A stretch of DNA of 45,884 nt from assembly GCF_009372255.1 (NCBI RefSeq), contig NZ_LXGN01000059.1, positions 36,564-82,447 on the forward strand. The letters run 5' to 3'. The position numbers and the translations under genes are program-made. This document shows, piece after piece, positions 27,510 through 36,868 of the stretch. Position 1 is the first letter of the stretch; every line of letters begins with the position of its first letter. The notes below the pieces were generated by a model. The model saw only the letters and a program-made list of their open reading frames with translations, had not been told where the DNA came from and made no database searches. Source of the DNA: Acinetobacter guerrae (lineage in GTDB: Bacteria; Pseudomonadota; Gammaproteobacteria; Pseudomonadales; Moraxellaceae).

Positions 27510-30500
27510 GTGGTTAATCCTTTACCTACTTTTCAGGATTGGAACTTGGCTCAAAAGCAAGATACCATTACTTGGGTAAAAGAAGATGGATCGACAGGAA
27601 CCACGACCGTTTATAATGTTGATGGTATTGATACTCAAGGTAATATTGATACTGCAACCAACTTTACTGCCCAAATTATTACGGGACAGCCTACTGAACC
27701 CTTTGTCGATTTAAGAATTGCTACAGCGACAGGCAGTGGAACAACGCTTGATATTAAGGCAGACGAAAAAATCGACTGGAAACCAGGTCAGGTGAAACAA
27801 AGTTCTTTGTTTGCTGCTGAAGATAAAGCAACTATTAATCAAAATCAGGACATAAAAGTTACTTTTGCGTATACAGAATCTGTCAGTAATCCAGCAGATG
27901 CAGAAAAAAAAGGAGGGGATTTCGGGCCATCCAAACAGCTTTCTGGTTCCACGATCACTTTTCAGGGACAAAGCTTTACGATTGACAGCAAAGCGAGTTT
28001 AGATAGCTATAATAATGCTCTTATTGCCGCGATAAAAAATAATTCATTGGCAGCGACAGACTACGATGCTGAAATTAATAAGGCATTTAAAGCAGGTGAT
28101 AAAATTTATCATTATGAATATGACCCATTAGCATTAAATTATGATGCTCAAGGTTATTATTTTAGTGATGCCATGAAAGCAGCGGTTGGAAAACGCGCTA
28201 TTTTTGAAGCAAATACGGGTGGTGTGGTTAACCTAAATGGCAATGTAGAAGCGATTGGTGATACTTGGCATCATGCTTATAATGTATGGGCGCATGATAA
28301 AGGGGTTGTAAATAATAATGGAGAAGTTACTGTTGCAAGTCCTTATACTCAAAATGCTTTAATTGAGACTGGTTCAACCTTTACCAATACTGGCGTCATT
28401 ACTTTTGACGCTAAAGGTAGCAATGGCAAAAATGTGACTAACTGGGCAGATCAGGTCACAGGCGCTGATTCTACTTATACCAACGAAGGCACCATTAATA
28501 TTAGTAATGCGGAAAAAAATAGTCCTAACGTAAATCATCCAAATGAATACTATAAATTAAGCCGTAGTATTGCCACAGAAGTATTAGATGGTGCAACAGC
28601 CACCAATACAAAAGATGGTGTTTATAATATAGGTAGTACCAGTGGCACTGCTGAGGGGACAGCAACAGGCGTACATATTAAAAATTCAGGAAGCTTTACC
28701 AATGAAGGGGAGATGAATGTTATTTCTACCACTGGTGGCGCTAAAGATGACAATCTAGATTTAAATAATACAAACAATGCCATTAGTGCTATAGCTGATA
28801 ATTCTGGTACTACCGTCCTTATTAATAATGACGGTACGATCAATATTGCTGAAAATGCAGTCAATAGTGCGGGTATCAATATTGCACAAAGTACGGATGG
28901 CGTAAAAAATCTACAAGTTGTAAATAATGACACCATTAATGTCGGCGGTAAAAATAGTGCAGGTATAAAGGTTGCGGGTGACATTAAAGAAGCAAATGGG
29001 AATAGCATTTCAAATAAAGGAACCATTAATGTTACCAACTCAGGCAGTGCAGGTATTTTTGCTGCATCTGGCGCTGAAGTCATTAACGAAGGTGATATAT
29101 CTGTAGTTGGTAAAGATGATGCATCGGCGCGGGTGTATGGCATTAAAAATGATAATGCTAAAGTGACTTTAAAAAATGGATCAAATATTACAGTTGAGGG
29201 TAGTTACTCTACAGGTCTATATGCACGTACAGGCGGTGAAATCATTGTAGAAGCTGGTGCTCAGGTTGATGTTCCAGCAGATCCGAATGCCAAACAACAA
29301 GTGGTTTTTTGGGTGTCTGGTAAAAATTCTCAGGGACAATCTTCTAAAATTGAGTTTTTAGATCCTGCTGATTTTGATTTGGATAACCAGTCTTCCACAT
29401 TATTCCGCGTAGATAATGGGGCAACATATGATGGAAGTACAGGAAGTCTTACTGCCAATGTAAATGGAAGCAATTCCAATGGCTATACGGTTGCCACCAA
29501 AGGCACGACATTTGATAGTGGTACGGCAGTTATTAATGTTGTTGGCGACAATTCGACAGGCTTAAATATTAATAGTGGTGCAGGTACAGATGATAAAGTC
29601 AAACTGAACGCAAATACTAAAATTTCAGTGACAGGAAACGGTGCAACAGTTGCGACGGTAGATGGAAATACCTATGATCTTTTAGGCAATAAAACAGGTC
29701 AGGACGGTGCTAAACTTATTTCTGAAGCAGTTTTAAGTTCTAGTGGCTCTAATGCTACTGTTGCTGCAAATGCGATTGGTTATAAAGTTGTGAATAAAGG
29801 TGAATTGGTTCAAAAAGGATCTATTGACTTTAGCACAGCAAATAACACCACAGGCGTGTATATCGATGGTGGTACTTTAACAAATGAAGGCCAAATTAAG
29901 TCTAATGGTATTGGTATTGATGTCTATCAAACCAACCCAAATACACCATCGAAAGTAAGTAACAATAGTGATATTACCGCAGTTGATGGCACAGCAGCGA
30001 TTCGTCTTAATGAAAATGCATCATTGACCGTTGGTGGTAAGGGTGTGATTAAAGGTGAAAATAGTGCTGATGCAATTCGTGTCATGGCAGGTTCTAATCT
30101 ATCCACGGAAAACGCAAATATTGCGGTAGATGGAACTGGCAGTGGTATCCATTTCTTGAATACTTCAGGAGATGCCGCTGGTACCTTTAAATTAAGTGGA
30201 ACAGGTACCATCACAGTTTCAGGTGACAATGCAGCGGGTATAACATTAGAAGGACAAGATTCGGCTGGTAATCCGACAATGTCTAATTCAAATCTGGATA
30301 CTCGTGGTTCAGAAGGCTTGCTCATTAATGTGAATGATAAAGGAGGTAATGGTATTGTGACCAATACCTCTGGAACCGTTAAATCCGGAACCAGTGTTAA
30401 TATTAATTCATCTGATGGTCAATCCGCTTTGGTTGTTAAAGGAACCACTACAGATATTGAGCAAACGGGTACTTTGACTTCAAATTCTACGACCAGTGCC

Positions 30501-33500
30501 GTGGTTGATTTAACTCAAACACAAGCAACATCTCCTATTAAGTTTGTAAATAGTGGAGAAATTAATTCGAAGGGTGGAACGTTAGCAGTTGATGCAACGG
30601 GACAAACAGTCGCTGTTACAGTTGAGAATATAGGGGAAGGTAAGATTGAGGGTGGTGTGAAGCTTGGTGACGCAGCAAATACCGTATTACTTGAAAATGA
30701 AAGTACAGCAGATAAAATTACTGCAGGTAATGGTAATAATCAGATCACTGTTAAAGATAAAGCCTCAGTTGACGAAATATCAGCTGGAAATGGTAATAAT
30801 ATTGTTAACCTACAAAATAATAGTCAAACTGGAGCGTTGGCTCTTGGCGACGGTAATAATACCATTACAGCTCAGGATAAGAGCACGACAGCAGATATAA
30901 CATTAGGAAATGGTAAAAATAATATCACTGTTTCAAATGGTGCCACTATTTCGGGTGCAATTACTGCGGGTGATGGCGATAATATTGTTAACTTGAAAGA
31001 CACGAGTAAAACCAATCAGGTTGCTTTAGGTAATGGAACAAATACCGTAAATATCTATGGTGGGACAGATAACGGTACAATCAGTTCAGGTTCTGGAAAA
31101 GATAGTTATACGCTGATCAATACAACTAAAGATGGTAGCAGTAAACTGTTTGATCAGATTGATGGGGGAACTGGTGATGATGTACTGACTCTCAACAATA
31201 GTTATTATCAAATGACCAGTGTAGATCAGGTCAAAAATTTCGAGAACTTGCATGTTACCGATGGTTCGACATTTGAAGTAAACAATGTAGATTTACAACT
31301 TTTGGGGGATGGCGTAGCCACAAATGTTGTTGATTTGGACAAAGGTGGTACTTACTTCATTAACTTTGACAAAACTAGTTCCGACTATGTGTTAGATCAA
31401 AGTATTAAAGGTGCGGGTACAATCAAAACAGATACCAATGGTAAAGCGTTTGATTTTGGAAATGCGGCTTATACTCAGAATAATTTCACAGGTACTTTAG
31501 CACTAGGTAATGGTACCTTTGCAATCGAAGGTGATAATACAAAAGCATTAACCAATGCAACCTTGCAATTGGATCAAAATGGTATTGCCACAGTTAAAGC
31601 TGATAATGGCGTCCAAAAAATGGGTGGCCTGACATTTAATGAGGGAACACTAAATTTTGAAAAATCATTTATTGGCAGTAAAGAACAACAACTAGATAGT
31701 CATATTGAGGTGAAAGATTTAGATGTATCTAAAAATGGTACAGTTAATCTGGTCACCAATGGCTTTGACAATGATTATAACGAAGATGATTTCCTTGAGG
31801 ATGTCAATAACAAAACCCTACTTGAACAAGATGATGGTATCAACTTGGTGACTTTGGTTCAGGCAACCAATAGCGTAACGGGTGATGCAGCCAATATCAC
31901 TGTGAATATGATTGATGCAACTTCAGGCCAACCTACAGAACAGCCTAATTCCAAACAGGATATTCGCCAGAATGATTCAGTTGTTGCAATTGGTAGTTAT
32001 GGAATAGGCGCATCAACATATAATGAAAATGGTGTTCAGGACGGACTCTATGCAGCGTACATTTTACAACAAGTCGCAATTAAAGATGGGGAAACATTGA
32101 ATCTGGAGACGACACCAACATCAACAGGTAAAGGTGAAGACTTTAGAGCACGTATTACAGATCTAGATGGTGGGTCTGGTAATATTGAGATTAATTCAAC
32201 AAATAACTCAATTACACTGTCAAATTCAGCTAATGATTATACTGGAACAACAACGGTTGCTAAAGGCAAACTGAACCTTGGTGGAGATACTGTACTTGGT
32301 CAGAAAGATAAACATACCAGTAATTTGATTTTAAAAGAAAATACACAAGTTAACTTCAATGCTACGACTCAATATGTAGGTCAGGTCAATACAGAAACTA
32401 CCTCAACATTAGCACTCGATAAGGGAACATTGAATGTTGATAATGGTGGTACAGTTAATGGTCACATTACTTCAGATCAATTAGCGACCTTAAATGTTAA
32501 TGGTGGTTCGCTCAATGTAAATGGTGCGAATCAGGCTTATCACGGTCAAACCAATATTGTTAAAGATGCCATTGTAAATATTAATAGTACGCAAGGTTTG
32601 GGTGATGGTGATATAGATCTTGCGGGTAATCTGAATATTAATAATGCATCAGGAACTTTTGCCAATAATTTATCAAATAATGGCAATGCCAATATTAATG
32701 GTACATCAGATGTTGTGCTTGCTGATGATAACAATGCCTTTACAGGTAACTTTAACATTGCTGATAATGCAGCATTAACTGCCTCAGCCACACAGCATTT
32801 AGGTCAATCTGTTGTAAATAATGAAGGTAAGTTGACTCTTACAGGCTCAGAAGATTGGACTGTCAATAACATCGTACAAGGCACTGGTGATGTATTCAAA
32901 ACAGGTTCAAACAATGTTGAATTGACTCAAAATTCAGCGAAATACACTGGAAATACCTACGTCCAAAGCGGTGGCTTAATTGCTGGAACTGCTGAGAAAA
33001 GTGTTGATCTACAGTCTAAACTTTTAGATATTTCTCCAAATGCGACTTTCGCAGGTTATGGTTCGATTGCGGGAGATGTAAATAACAAAGGTACTTTCAT
33101 TGTTGGTGGGTTGGATAAAGAAGAATTAACCACAGCAACCAGTTATCTGGTCAAAGGTAACTTTAATAACTCGGGCAGCATTATTTTAGGTAGTGCAACA
33201 GGCACAGGAAGCAAACTCAATATTGATGGTAACTATACTGCAAATGGCGGTTCTTTATATCTCAATACAGTGTTAAATAAAGGTTTCGAAGAAACTGAAA
33301 CTGACCAAATGGTGGTTGGTGGTAACGTGATTTTAGGTGCGGGCGGTGCAACTTCAATTTATGTTAAACCAGTGGGTGGTCAGGGTGCTTACACACAGCC
33401 AGATGCAATTAAAATTGTTGATGTTGCGGGTACATCTGACAAAGGTTCCTTTACTTTAGGTGCGCCAGTTGCAATTGGTATATATGAGTATCAACTGTTT

Positions 33501-34565
33501 AAAGGTGTCCAAGATGATAGCTGGTACTTAAGTTCATATAATCCAGTGTTTCCTCCAGATGAAAATGAAAATCAAACAGACTACCATTTTGTAAACCCAA
33601 TTATTGGTGCTTACCTAGCCAACCAAAATGCTTTGTCGATGTTTAATATGACATTACATGACCGTTTAGGTGAGCCACAATATGCCCAAAGTTTAAAATC
33701 AAATAATACCGCAAACTCGATTTGGTTCCGTTCCGTTGTCAATGGCGCTCGTTATAATGCGGTCAATGAGCAATTAAAACTGGATGGTGATAGCCAAATC
33801 TTGCAAATTGGTACTGATGTGATCAATTGGGATCGCTGGCAAAATAATGGTAAGGATTATCGAGCTCGTTTAGGGGTCATGGGTGGTTTTGGTCAAAGTG
33901 ATTTTGACAGTACTTCTCGTCGTACAGGGACAAAAGCATCTGCCAGTATTGATAACGCCTACAGTGCAGGTATCTACGGGACAATTTATCAAGATTCCGA
34001 TCGCCCACTGGATAGTTATGTGGATGCATGGGCATTATATAACTGGTATGACGATAATAAAGTCGGTTTAAATGGATATGAGACGACCAAATACGATAGT
34101 GAAGGTTTTAATGTTTCGGTAGAAATTGGTCATACATTCTTGGCTTCGGAGTCTCAGGATAAACTGAAACAATGGCAATTCCAGCCACAAGTTCAAATGA
34201 CTTATGGCGAACTTAGATCTGATGGAAGTTCACATGAATCAGGGTTAGAGGTTGATAAGAGTACAACTAAATCACTTGAATCACGTGTAGGTGGTCGAAT
34301 GACTTATGTTGATACCACCAAAGTTAATCAGGTTCAACCATTTGTAGAAGTTAACTGGCTACGTCAGTATGAAGATCAAGGTTTAGTGTTTAATGATCTT
34401 TATCGCTTTGAAAATGATTATCCAGAAAACCGTTATCAGTTGAAACTTGGCTTTGAAGGAAATACAAGCAATAACTGGAATGGTTGGGGTAATATCTCTT
34501 ACACCATTGGAGACCAATCTTACAAAGAAGTTAAGGCAATGGCTGGATTCAAATATCAATGGTAA
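27510..34565 (+). CDS. Autotransporter passenger and beta-barrel (2,351 codons, open downstream of the stop)
   Basis: This is the part of the adhesin gene from the first available start (GTG) after the internal stop; that GTG has no convincing ribosome binding site, so independent translation and export are unlikely. The passenger is rich in Asn, Gly, Thr and Ser, shows no Cys, and repeats NNGTINI/NKGTINV/NEGTINIS strands expected for a beta-helix. Passenger-associated repeats are seen near the end (NDYTGTTTVAKGKLNLGGD, AKYTGNTYVQSGGLIAG). The helical linker NPIIGAYLANQNALSMFNMTLHDRLGE at about 33595 precedes a barrel of about 280 residues ending in FKYQW, a terminal Trp being typical. Type Va secretion; likely surface adhesion or biofilm. 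Confidence 0.85.
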   Translation: MVNPLPTFQDWNLAQKQDTITWVKEDGSTGTTTVYNVDGIDTQGNIDTATNFTAQIITGQPTEPFVDLRIATATGSGTTLDIKADEKIDWKPGQVKQSSLFAAEDKATINQNQDIKVTFAYTESVSNPADAEKKGGDFGPSKQLSGSTITFQGQSFTIDSKASLDSYNNALIAAIKNNSLAATDYDAEINKAFKAGDKIYHYEYDPLALNYDAQGYYFSDAMKAAVGKRAIFEANTGGVVNLNGNVEAIGDTWHHAYNVWAHDKGVVNNNGEVTVASPYTQNALIETGSTFTNTGVITFDAKGSNGKNVTNWADQVTGADSTYTNEGTINISNAEKNSPNVNHPNEYYKLSRSIATEVLDGATATNTKDGVYNIGSTSGTAEGTATGVHIKNSGSFTNEGEMNVISTTGGAKDDNLDLNNTNNAISAIADNSGTTVLINNDGTINIAENAVNSAGINIAQSTDGVKNLQVVNNDTINVGGKNSAGIKVAGDIKEANGNSISNKGTINVTNSGSAGIFAASGAEVINEGDISVVGKDDASARVYGIKNDNAKVTLKNGSNITVEGSYSTGLYARTGGEIIVEAGAQVDVPADPNAKQQVVFWVSGKNSQGQSSKIEFLDPADFDLDNQSSTLFRVDNGATYDGSTGSLTANVNGSNSNGYTVATKGTTFDSGTAVINVVGDNSTGLNINSGAGTDDKVKLNANTKISVTGNGATVATVDGNTYDLLGNKTGQDGAKLISEAVLSSSGSNATVAANAIGYKVVNKGELVQKGSIDFSTANNTTGVYIDGGTLTNEGQIKSNGIGIDVYQTNPNTPSKVSNNSDITAVDGTAAIRLNENASLTVGGKGVIKGENSADAIRVMAGSNLSTENANIAVDGTGSGIHFLNTSGDAAGTFKLSGTGTITVSGDNAAGITLEGQDSAGNPTMSNSNLDTRGSEGLLINVNDKGGNGIVTNTSGTVKSGTSVNINSSDGQSALVVKGTTTDIEQTGTLTSNSTTSAVVDLTQTQATSPIKFVNSGEINSKGGTLAVDATGQTVAVTVENIGEGKIEGGVKLGDAANTVLLENESTADKITAGNGNNQITVKDKASVDEISAGNGNNIVNLQNNSQTGALALGDGNNTITAQDKSTTADITLGNGKNNITVSNGATISGAITAGDGDNIVNLKDTSKTNQVALGNGTNTVNIYGGTDNGTISSGSGKDSYTLINTTKDGSSKLFDQIDGGTGDDVLTLNNSYYQMTSVDQVKNFENLHVTDGSTFEVNNVDLQLLGDGVATNVVDLDKGGTYFINFDKTSSDYVLDQSIKGAGTIKTDTNGKAFDFGNAAYTQNNFTGTLALGNGTFAIEGDNTKALTNATLQLDQNGIATVKADNGVQKMGGLTFNEGTLNFEKSFIGSKEQQLDSHIEVKDLDVSKNGTVNLVTNGFDNDYNEDDFLEDVNNKTLLEQDDGINLVTLVQATNSVTGDAANITVNMIDATSGQPTEQPNSKQDIRQNDSVVAIGSYGIGASTYNENGVQDGLYAAYILQQVAIKDGETLNLETTPTSTGKGEDFRARITDLDGGSGNIEINSTNNSITLSNSANDYTGTTTVAKGKLNLGGDTVLGQKDKHTSNLILKENTQVNFNATTQYVGQVNTETTSTLALDKGTLNVDNGGTVNGHITSDQLATLNVNGGSLNVNGANQAYHGQTNIVKDAIVNINSTQGLGDGDIDLAGNLNINNASGTFANNLSNNGNANINGTSDVVLADDNNAFTGNFNIADNAALTASATQHLGQSVVNNEGKLTLTGSEDWTVNNIVQGTGDVFKTGSNNVELTQNSAKYTGNTYVQSGGLIAGTAEKSVDLQSKLLDISPNATFAGYGSIAGDVNNKGTFIVGGLDKEELTTATSYLVKGNFNNSGSIILGSATGTGSKLNIDGNYTANGGSLYLNTVLNKGFEETETDQMVVGGNVILGAGGATSIYVKPVGGQGAYTQPDAIKIVDVAGTSDKGSFTLGAPVAIGIYEYQLFKGVQDDSWYLSSYNPVFPPDENENQTDYHFVNPIIGAYLANQNALSMFNMTLHDRLGEPQYAQSLKSNNTANSIWFRSVVNGARYNAVNEQLKLDGDSQILQIGTDVINWDRWQNNGKDYRARLGVMGGFGQSDFDSTSRRTGTKASASIDNAYSAGIYGTIYQDSDRPLDSYVDAWALYNWYDDNKVGLNGYETTKYDSEGFNVSVEIGHTFLASESQDKLKQWQFQPQVQMTYGELRSDGSSHESGLEVDKSTTKSLESRVGGRMTYVDTTKVNQVQPFVEVNWLRQYEDQGLVFNDLYRFENDYPENRYQLKLGFEGNTSNNWNGWGNISYTIGDQSYKEVKAMAGFKYQW
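30657..31121 (+). repeat. Eight-copy 20-residue GNGNN repeat in the passenger
   Basis: In-frame units of 20 residues (one of 21) with the form I-x-x-G-x-G-x-N-x-[IV]-x-[VL]: ITAGNGNNQITVKD, ISAGNGNNIVNLQN, LALGDGNNTITAQD, ITLGNGKNNITVSN, ITAGDGDNIVNLKD, VALGNGTNTVNIYG, ISSGSGKDSYTLIN, with a divergent first unit. The GxGxN turns resemble RTX-like GGxGxD nonapeptides but with a longer period, compatible with one beta-helix coil per unit. Confidence 0.8.
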
Positions 34566-34588
34566 AGGCTTTATAATTTAAACATCAG

Positions 34589-34620
34589 AAATGGTCATTG
34601 AAAAATGGCCATTTTTTTTT
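34589..34620 (+). terminator. Rho-independent terminator after the autotransporter
   Basis: Arms AAATGGTCA (34589-34597) and TGGCCATTT (34605-34613) with one G-U pair and an 8-base loop, followed by an unbroken T tract to 34620. Confidence 0.88.
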
Positions 34621-34710
34621 ATTTATTCAGTTGATGAATGCAGTTAAATTTTCTGATTAAAATCTGAAAAGACACCCAACGATTATCTCTAAATTACTTA
34701 ATTTTATCGA

Positions 34711-34754
34711 TTGTACTTTTACAAAATTATCGATATATTTCTAAAAATATATTG
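34711..34754 (+). promoter_or_regulatory. modA promoter with overlapping ModE-like palindrome
   Basis: TTGTAC (34711-34716), 17-bp spacer and TATATT (34734-34739) form a promoter. A near-perfect dyad CGATATATTT (34731-34740) / AAATATATTG (34745-34754), one mismatch and a 4-bp spacer, covers the -10 box and start point. Position and CG-N-TATAT arms resemble ModE operators; no modE gene is in the window. Confidence 0.55.
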
Positions 34755-34771
34755 AAAAAAAGGCAATCATC

Positions 34772-35554
34772 ATGTCAACTCATTACACAAAAAAAATAAT
34801 AATTTCAACGCTATTGAGTTGTAGTGCGTGGTTAAGCATTCAAGCTCATGCAGCCAATGATGTCACCGTTTACGCGGCAGCAAGTTTAACCAATGCGATT
34901 GCAGATTTAGAAAAAGTTTTTGAGAAACAAAATAAAATAGAAGTTAAAACCTCCTACGCAGGCTCATCGACTTTAGCCAAACAAATTGAAGCAGGTGCGC
35001 CTGCAGATGTGTTTATCTCGGCAGATGAACAATGGATGAATTATCTGCAAAATAAAAAACTCATTGTGTCTAATCAGCGTATTAATTTATTGGGCAACAA
35101 ACTGGTTTTAATTGCACCTAAAAATTCGACAATCAATAATATTAAGATGGATAAAAATGTCGATCCAAGTACAGCTTTTCAAGGGAAATGGTGTACAGGG
35201 GATACCAAAAGCGTTCCTGTTGGAAAGTATGGAAAACAGGCACTTACTTCATTAGGGTGGTGGCAAAAACTTCAGCCCAAATTGGTTGAAACAGAGGATG
35301 TCAGAGCTGCTTTAAATTTTGTTGCCCGAGGCGAATGTCAGTTAGGTATTGTCTATGCAACTGATGCTGCCATTAGTAAAGATGTTAAAATTGTGGGAGT
35401 ATTTCCTGAAAATACCCATGCACCGATTATTTATCCTTTAGGCCTCATCAAAAATAACCCATCCGCCGTAAAATTTTATCAATTTTTACAGAAAAAACAG
35501 GCAAATACCGTTTTTAAACAATACGGTTTTACTGTGTTATTACCTGCTAAATAA
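34772..35554 (+). CDS. modA: Molybdate ABC transporter, periplasmic binding protein
   Basis: A 260-residue substrate-binding protein for molybdate (and tungstate). The signal peptide of about 28 residues ends at AHA|A. The mature start DVTVYAAASLTNAIADLE is the ModA signature. Ligand-loop regions follow at TSYAGSSTLAKQIEAGAPADVFISADEQWM, VPVGKYGKQALTSLGWW and VRAALNFVARGECQLGIVYATDA. First gene of modABC. Its TAA shares a base with the modB ATG (TAATG), indicating translational coupling. Confidence 0.95.
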   Translation: MSTHYTKKIIISTLLSCSAWLSIQAHAANDVTVYAAASLTNAIADLEKVFEKQNKIEVKTSYAGSSTLAKQIEAGAPADVFISADEQWMNYLQNKKLIVSNQRINLLGNKLVLIAPKNSTINNIKMDKNVDPSTAFQGKWCTGDTKSVPVGKYGKQALTSLGWWQKLQPKLVETEDVRAALNFVARGECQLGIVYATDAAISKDVKIVGVFPENTHAPIIYPLGLIKNNPSAVKFYQFLQKKQANTVFKQYGFTVLLPAK

Positions 35555-36243
35555 TGTTTTTTTCTCTGTCGGCAGAGGAACTTGATGTCCTCAAATTATC
35601 TTGTCAGGTTGCGGTCTTTAGTTTATTGGTCAATTTGATTCCAGCCTTGCTTGTGGGGTGGTTGCTGGCAAGAAAAGAATTCTGGGGAAAATCACTGTTT
35701 GAAACATTCGTGTTTTTACCCTTGGTTTTGCCACCTGTTGTTCCAGGATATTTACTGCTACAGGTTTTTGGTAACAATGGCATATTGGGGCAATATCTGA
35801 ATGCTTGGGGTTTAAGTTTAGCTTTTAACTGGAAAGGCGCTGTTTTGGCCGCCGCGGTGATGGGCTTTCCTTTGTTTGTTCAATCGATTCGTCTTGCGAT
35901 TGAACTGGTCGATCAGCGTCTGGAAATGGCAGCTAAAACACTCGGTGCTTCAGGATTAGGCACTTTTTTTAGCATCACTTTGCCATTAGCAAGTAGTGGC
36001 ATTTTAGTTGGTGCAATTTTATGTTTTTGTCGTAGTTTGGGGGAGTTTGGTGCGACGATTACCTTTGTAGGGAATATTGCAGGAGAAACCCGAACTTTGC
36101 CTTTGGCAATGTATAGTCTAATGCAACAACCTGATACTGAACATCAAGTTTGGCGTTTGATTATTCTTTCCTTAAGCGTTGCTTTTTTTACGTTATGGTT
36201 TGCCCAATGGTTCCATCGCTATCAGAAAAATAAGCGGGGATAG
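35554..36243 (+). CDS. modB: Molybdate ABC transporter permease
   Basis: A 229-residue inner-membrane permease with about five to six hydrophobic segments. The ABC-permease EAA-type loop is visible as EMAAKTLGASGLGTFFSITLP and the cytoplasmic coupling helix follows. SLGEFGATITFVGNIAGETRTLPLAMYSLMQ is a ModB/CysT signature. It overlaps modA by one base and is followed by modC after 7 bp. Confidence 0.95.
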   Translation: MFFSLSAEELDVLKLSCQVAVFSLLVNLIPALLVGWLLARKEFWGKSLFETFVFLPLVLPPVVPGYLLLQVFGNNGILGQYLNAWGLSLAFNWKGAVLAAAVMGFPLFVQSIRLAIELVDQRLEMAAKTLGASGLGTFFSITLPLASSGILVGAILCFCRSLGEFGATITFVGNIAGETRTLPLAMYSLMQQPDTEHQVWRLIILSLSVAFFTLWFAQWFHRYQKNKRG

Positions 36244-36250
36244 AAAGTCT

Positions 36251-36868
36251 ATGTTGAATTGTCATATCCAGTTGAAACTCGGAAAGTTTAGTTTAAATCA
36301 AGCTTTCCAATCCGATCAGCGTGTCGTTGGTTTGTTTGGCGCATCTGGTTCAGGAAAAACCAGTATTTTACATGCGATTGCAGGACTGAATACACCTCAA
36401 GCAGGTTGGATTAAAATTCAGGCACAAACTTGGTTTGATCATTCACAAAAAATTAATTTGACCACACAGCAACGTCGCATAGGGCTTGTTTTTCAGGATG
36501 CACAGTTGTTTCCACATATGAATGTCAGTAAGAATTTGCGTTTTGGGTTTAACCGAATTGCACCTGAAAAAAGATATTTTAAAGAAGATTATATTGTTGA
36601 CTTATTAAAGCTTGATCATCTATTAAATCGTATGCCTGCTAAATTATCTGGTGGAGAAAAGCAGCGCGTGGCTTTGGGGCGAGCTTTGCTGTACTCTCCG
36701 CAACTTTTATTATTAGATGAGCCTTTATCTGCTTTGGATGCAGCCCATAAAGCTGAAATTATTCCTTTTTTTCAAAAAATTAAGCAAGAAATTCAGATTC
36801 CAATATTGTATGTCAGTCATGATATCGATGAAATTCGGCAGCTCACGGACAGTATTTGGTATGTGTAA
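36251..36868 (+). CDS. modC: Molybdate ABC transporter ATP-binding protein, short form
   Basis: An ABC ATPase of 205 residues from ATG 36251, chosen because it lies 7 bp after the modB stop; an in-frame start at 36179 would overlap modB. Walker A is GASGSGKTS (30-38), the Q-loop is VFQDAQLFPHM, the signature is LSGGEKQRVALGRALL, Walker B is LLLLDEPLSALD and the H-loop is VSHDIDE. Classical ModC is about 350 residues with a C-terminal molybdate-binding TOBE/Mop domain; that domain is missing, and the protein ends just after the H-loop. Confidence 0.92.
   Translation: MLNCHIQLKLGKFSLNQAFQSDQRVVGLFGASGSGKTSILHAIAGLNTPQAGWIKIQAQTWFDHSQKINLTTQQRRIGLVFQDAQLFPHMNVSKNLRFGFNRIAPEKRYFKEDYIVDLLKLDHLLNRMPAKLSGGEKQRVALGRALLYSPQLLLLDEPLSALDAAHKAEIIPFFQKIKQEIQIPILYVSHDIDEIRQLTDSIWYV

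Larger units (their letters stand above)
27051..34565 (+). pseudogene. Giant autotransporter adhesin gene interrupted by one in-frame TGA
   Basis: The ORF from ATG 27051 and the ORF ending at 34565 share one frame and are separated only by TGA at 27396-27398 (codon 116); no other stop lies between them, and the 37 codons after the TGA read LPDPEGPKTPIPIEYKP and so on. Restored, the protein would have about 2,504 residues. The first 25 residues form an extended signal peptide region (MNKAYKIVFNKHTNQLVVV), then a hydrophobic core and an AYA|A cleavage site near residue 61. With the stop active, only a 115-residue secreted stub is made. TGG (Trp) or CGA (Arg) are one-base ancestors. Sequencing error, strain variation or readthrough remain possible. 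Confidence 0.85.

Noticed and set aside
28622..29143. Minus-strand ORF of 173 codons (and others at 29927-30364, 32546-32791) inside the autotransporter
   Set aside because: They are antisense shadows of a repetitive, Asn/Thr/Ser-rich gene; the translations are low-complexity and lack ribosome binding sites.
30657..31121. True RTX calcium-binding nonapeptide array
   Set aside because: The period is 20 residues and the GGxGxD consensus is mostly GNGNN, so classical RTX is not supported.
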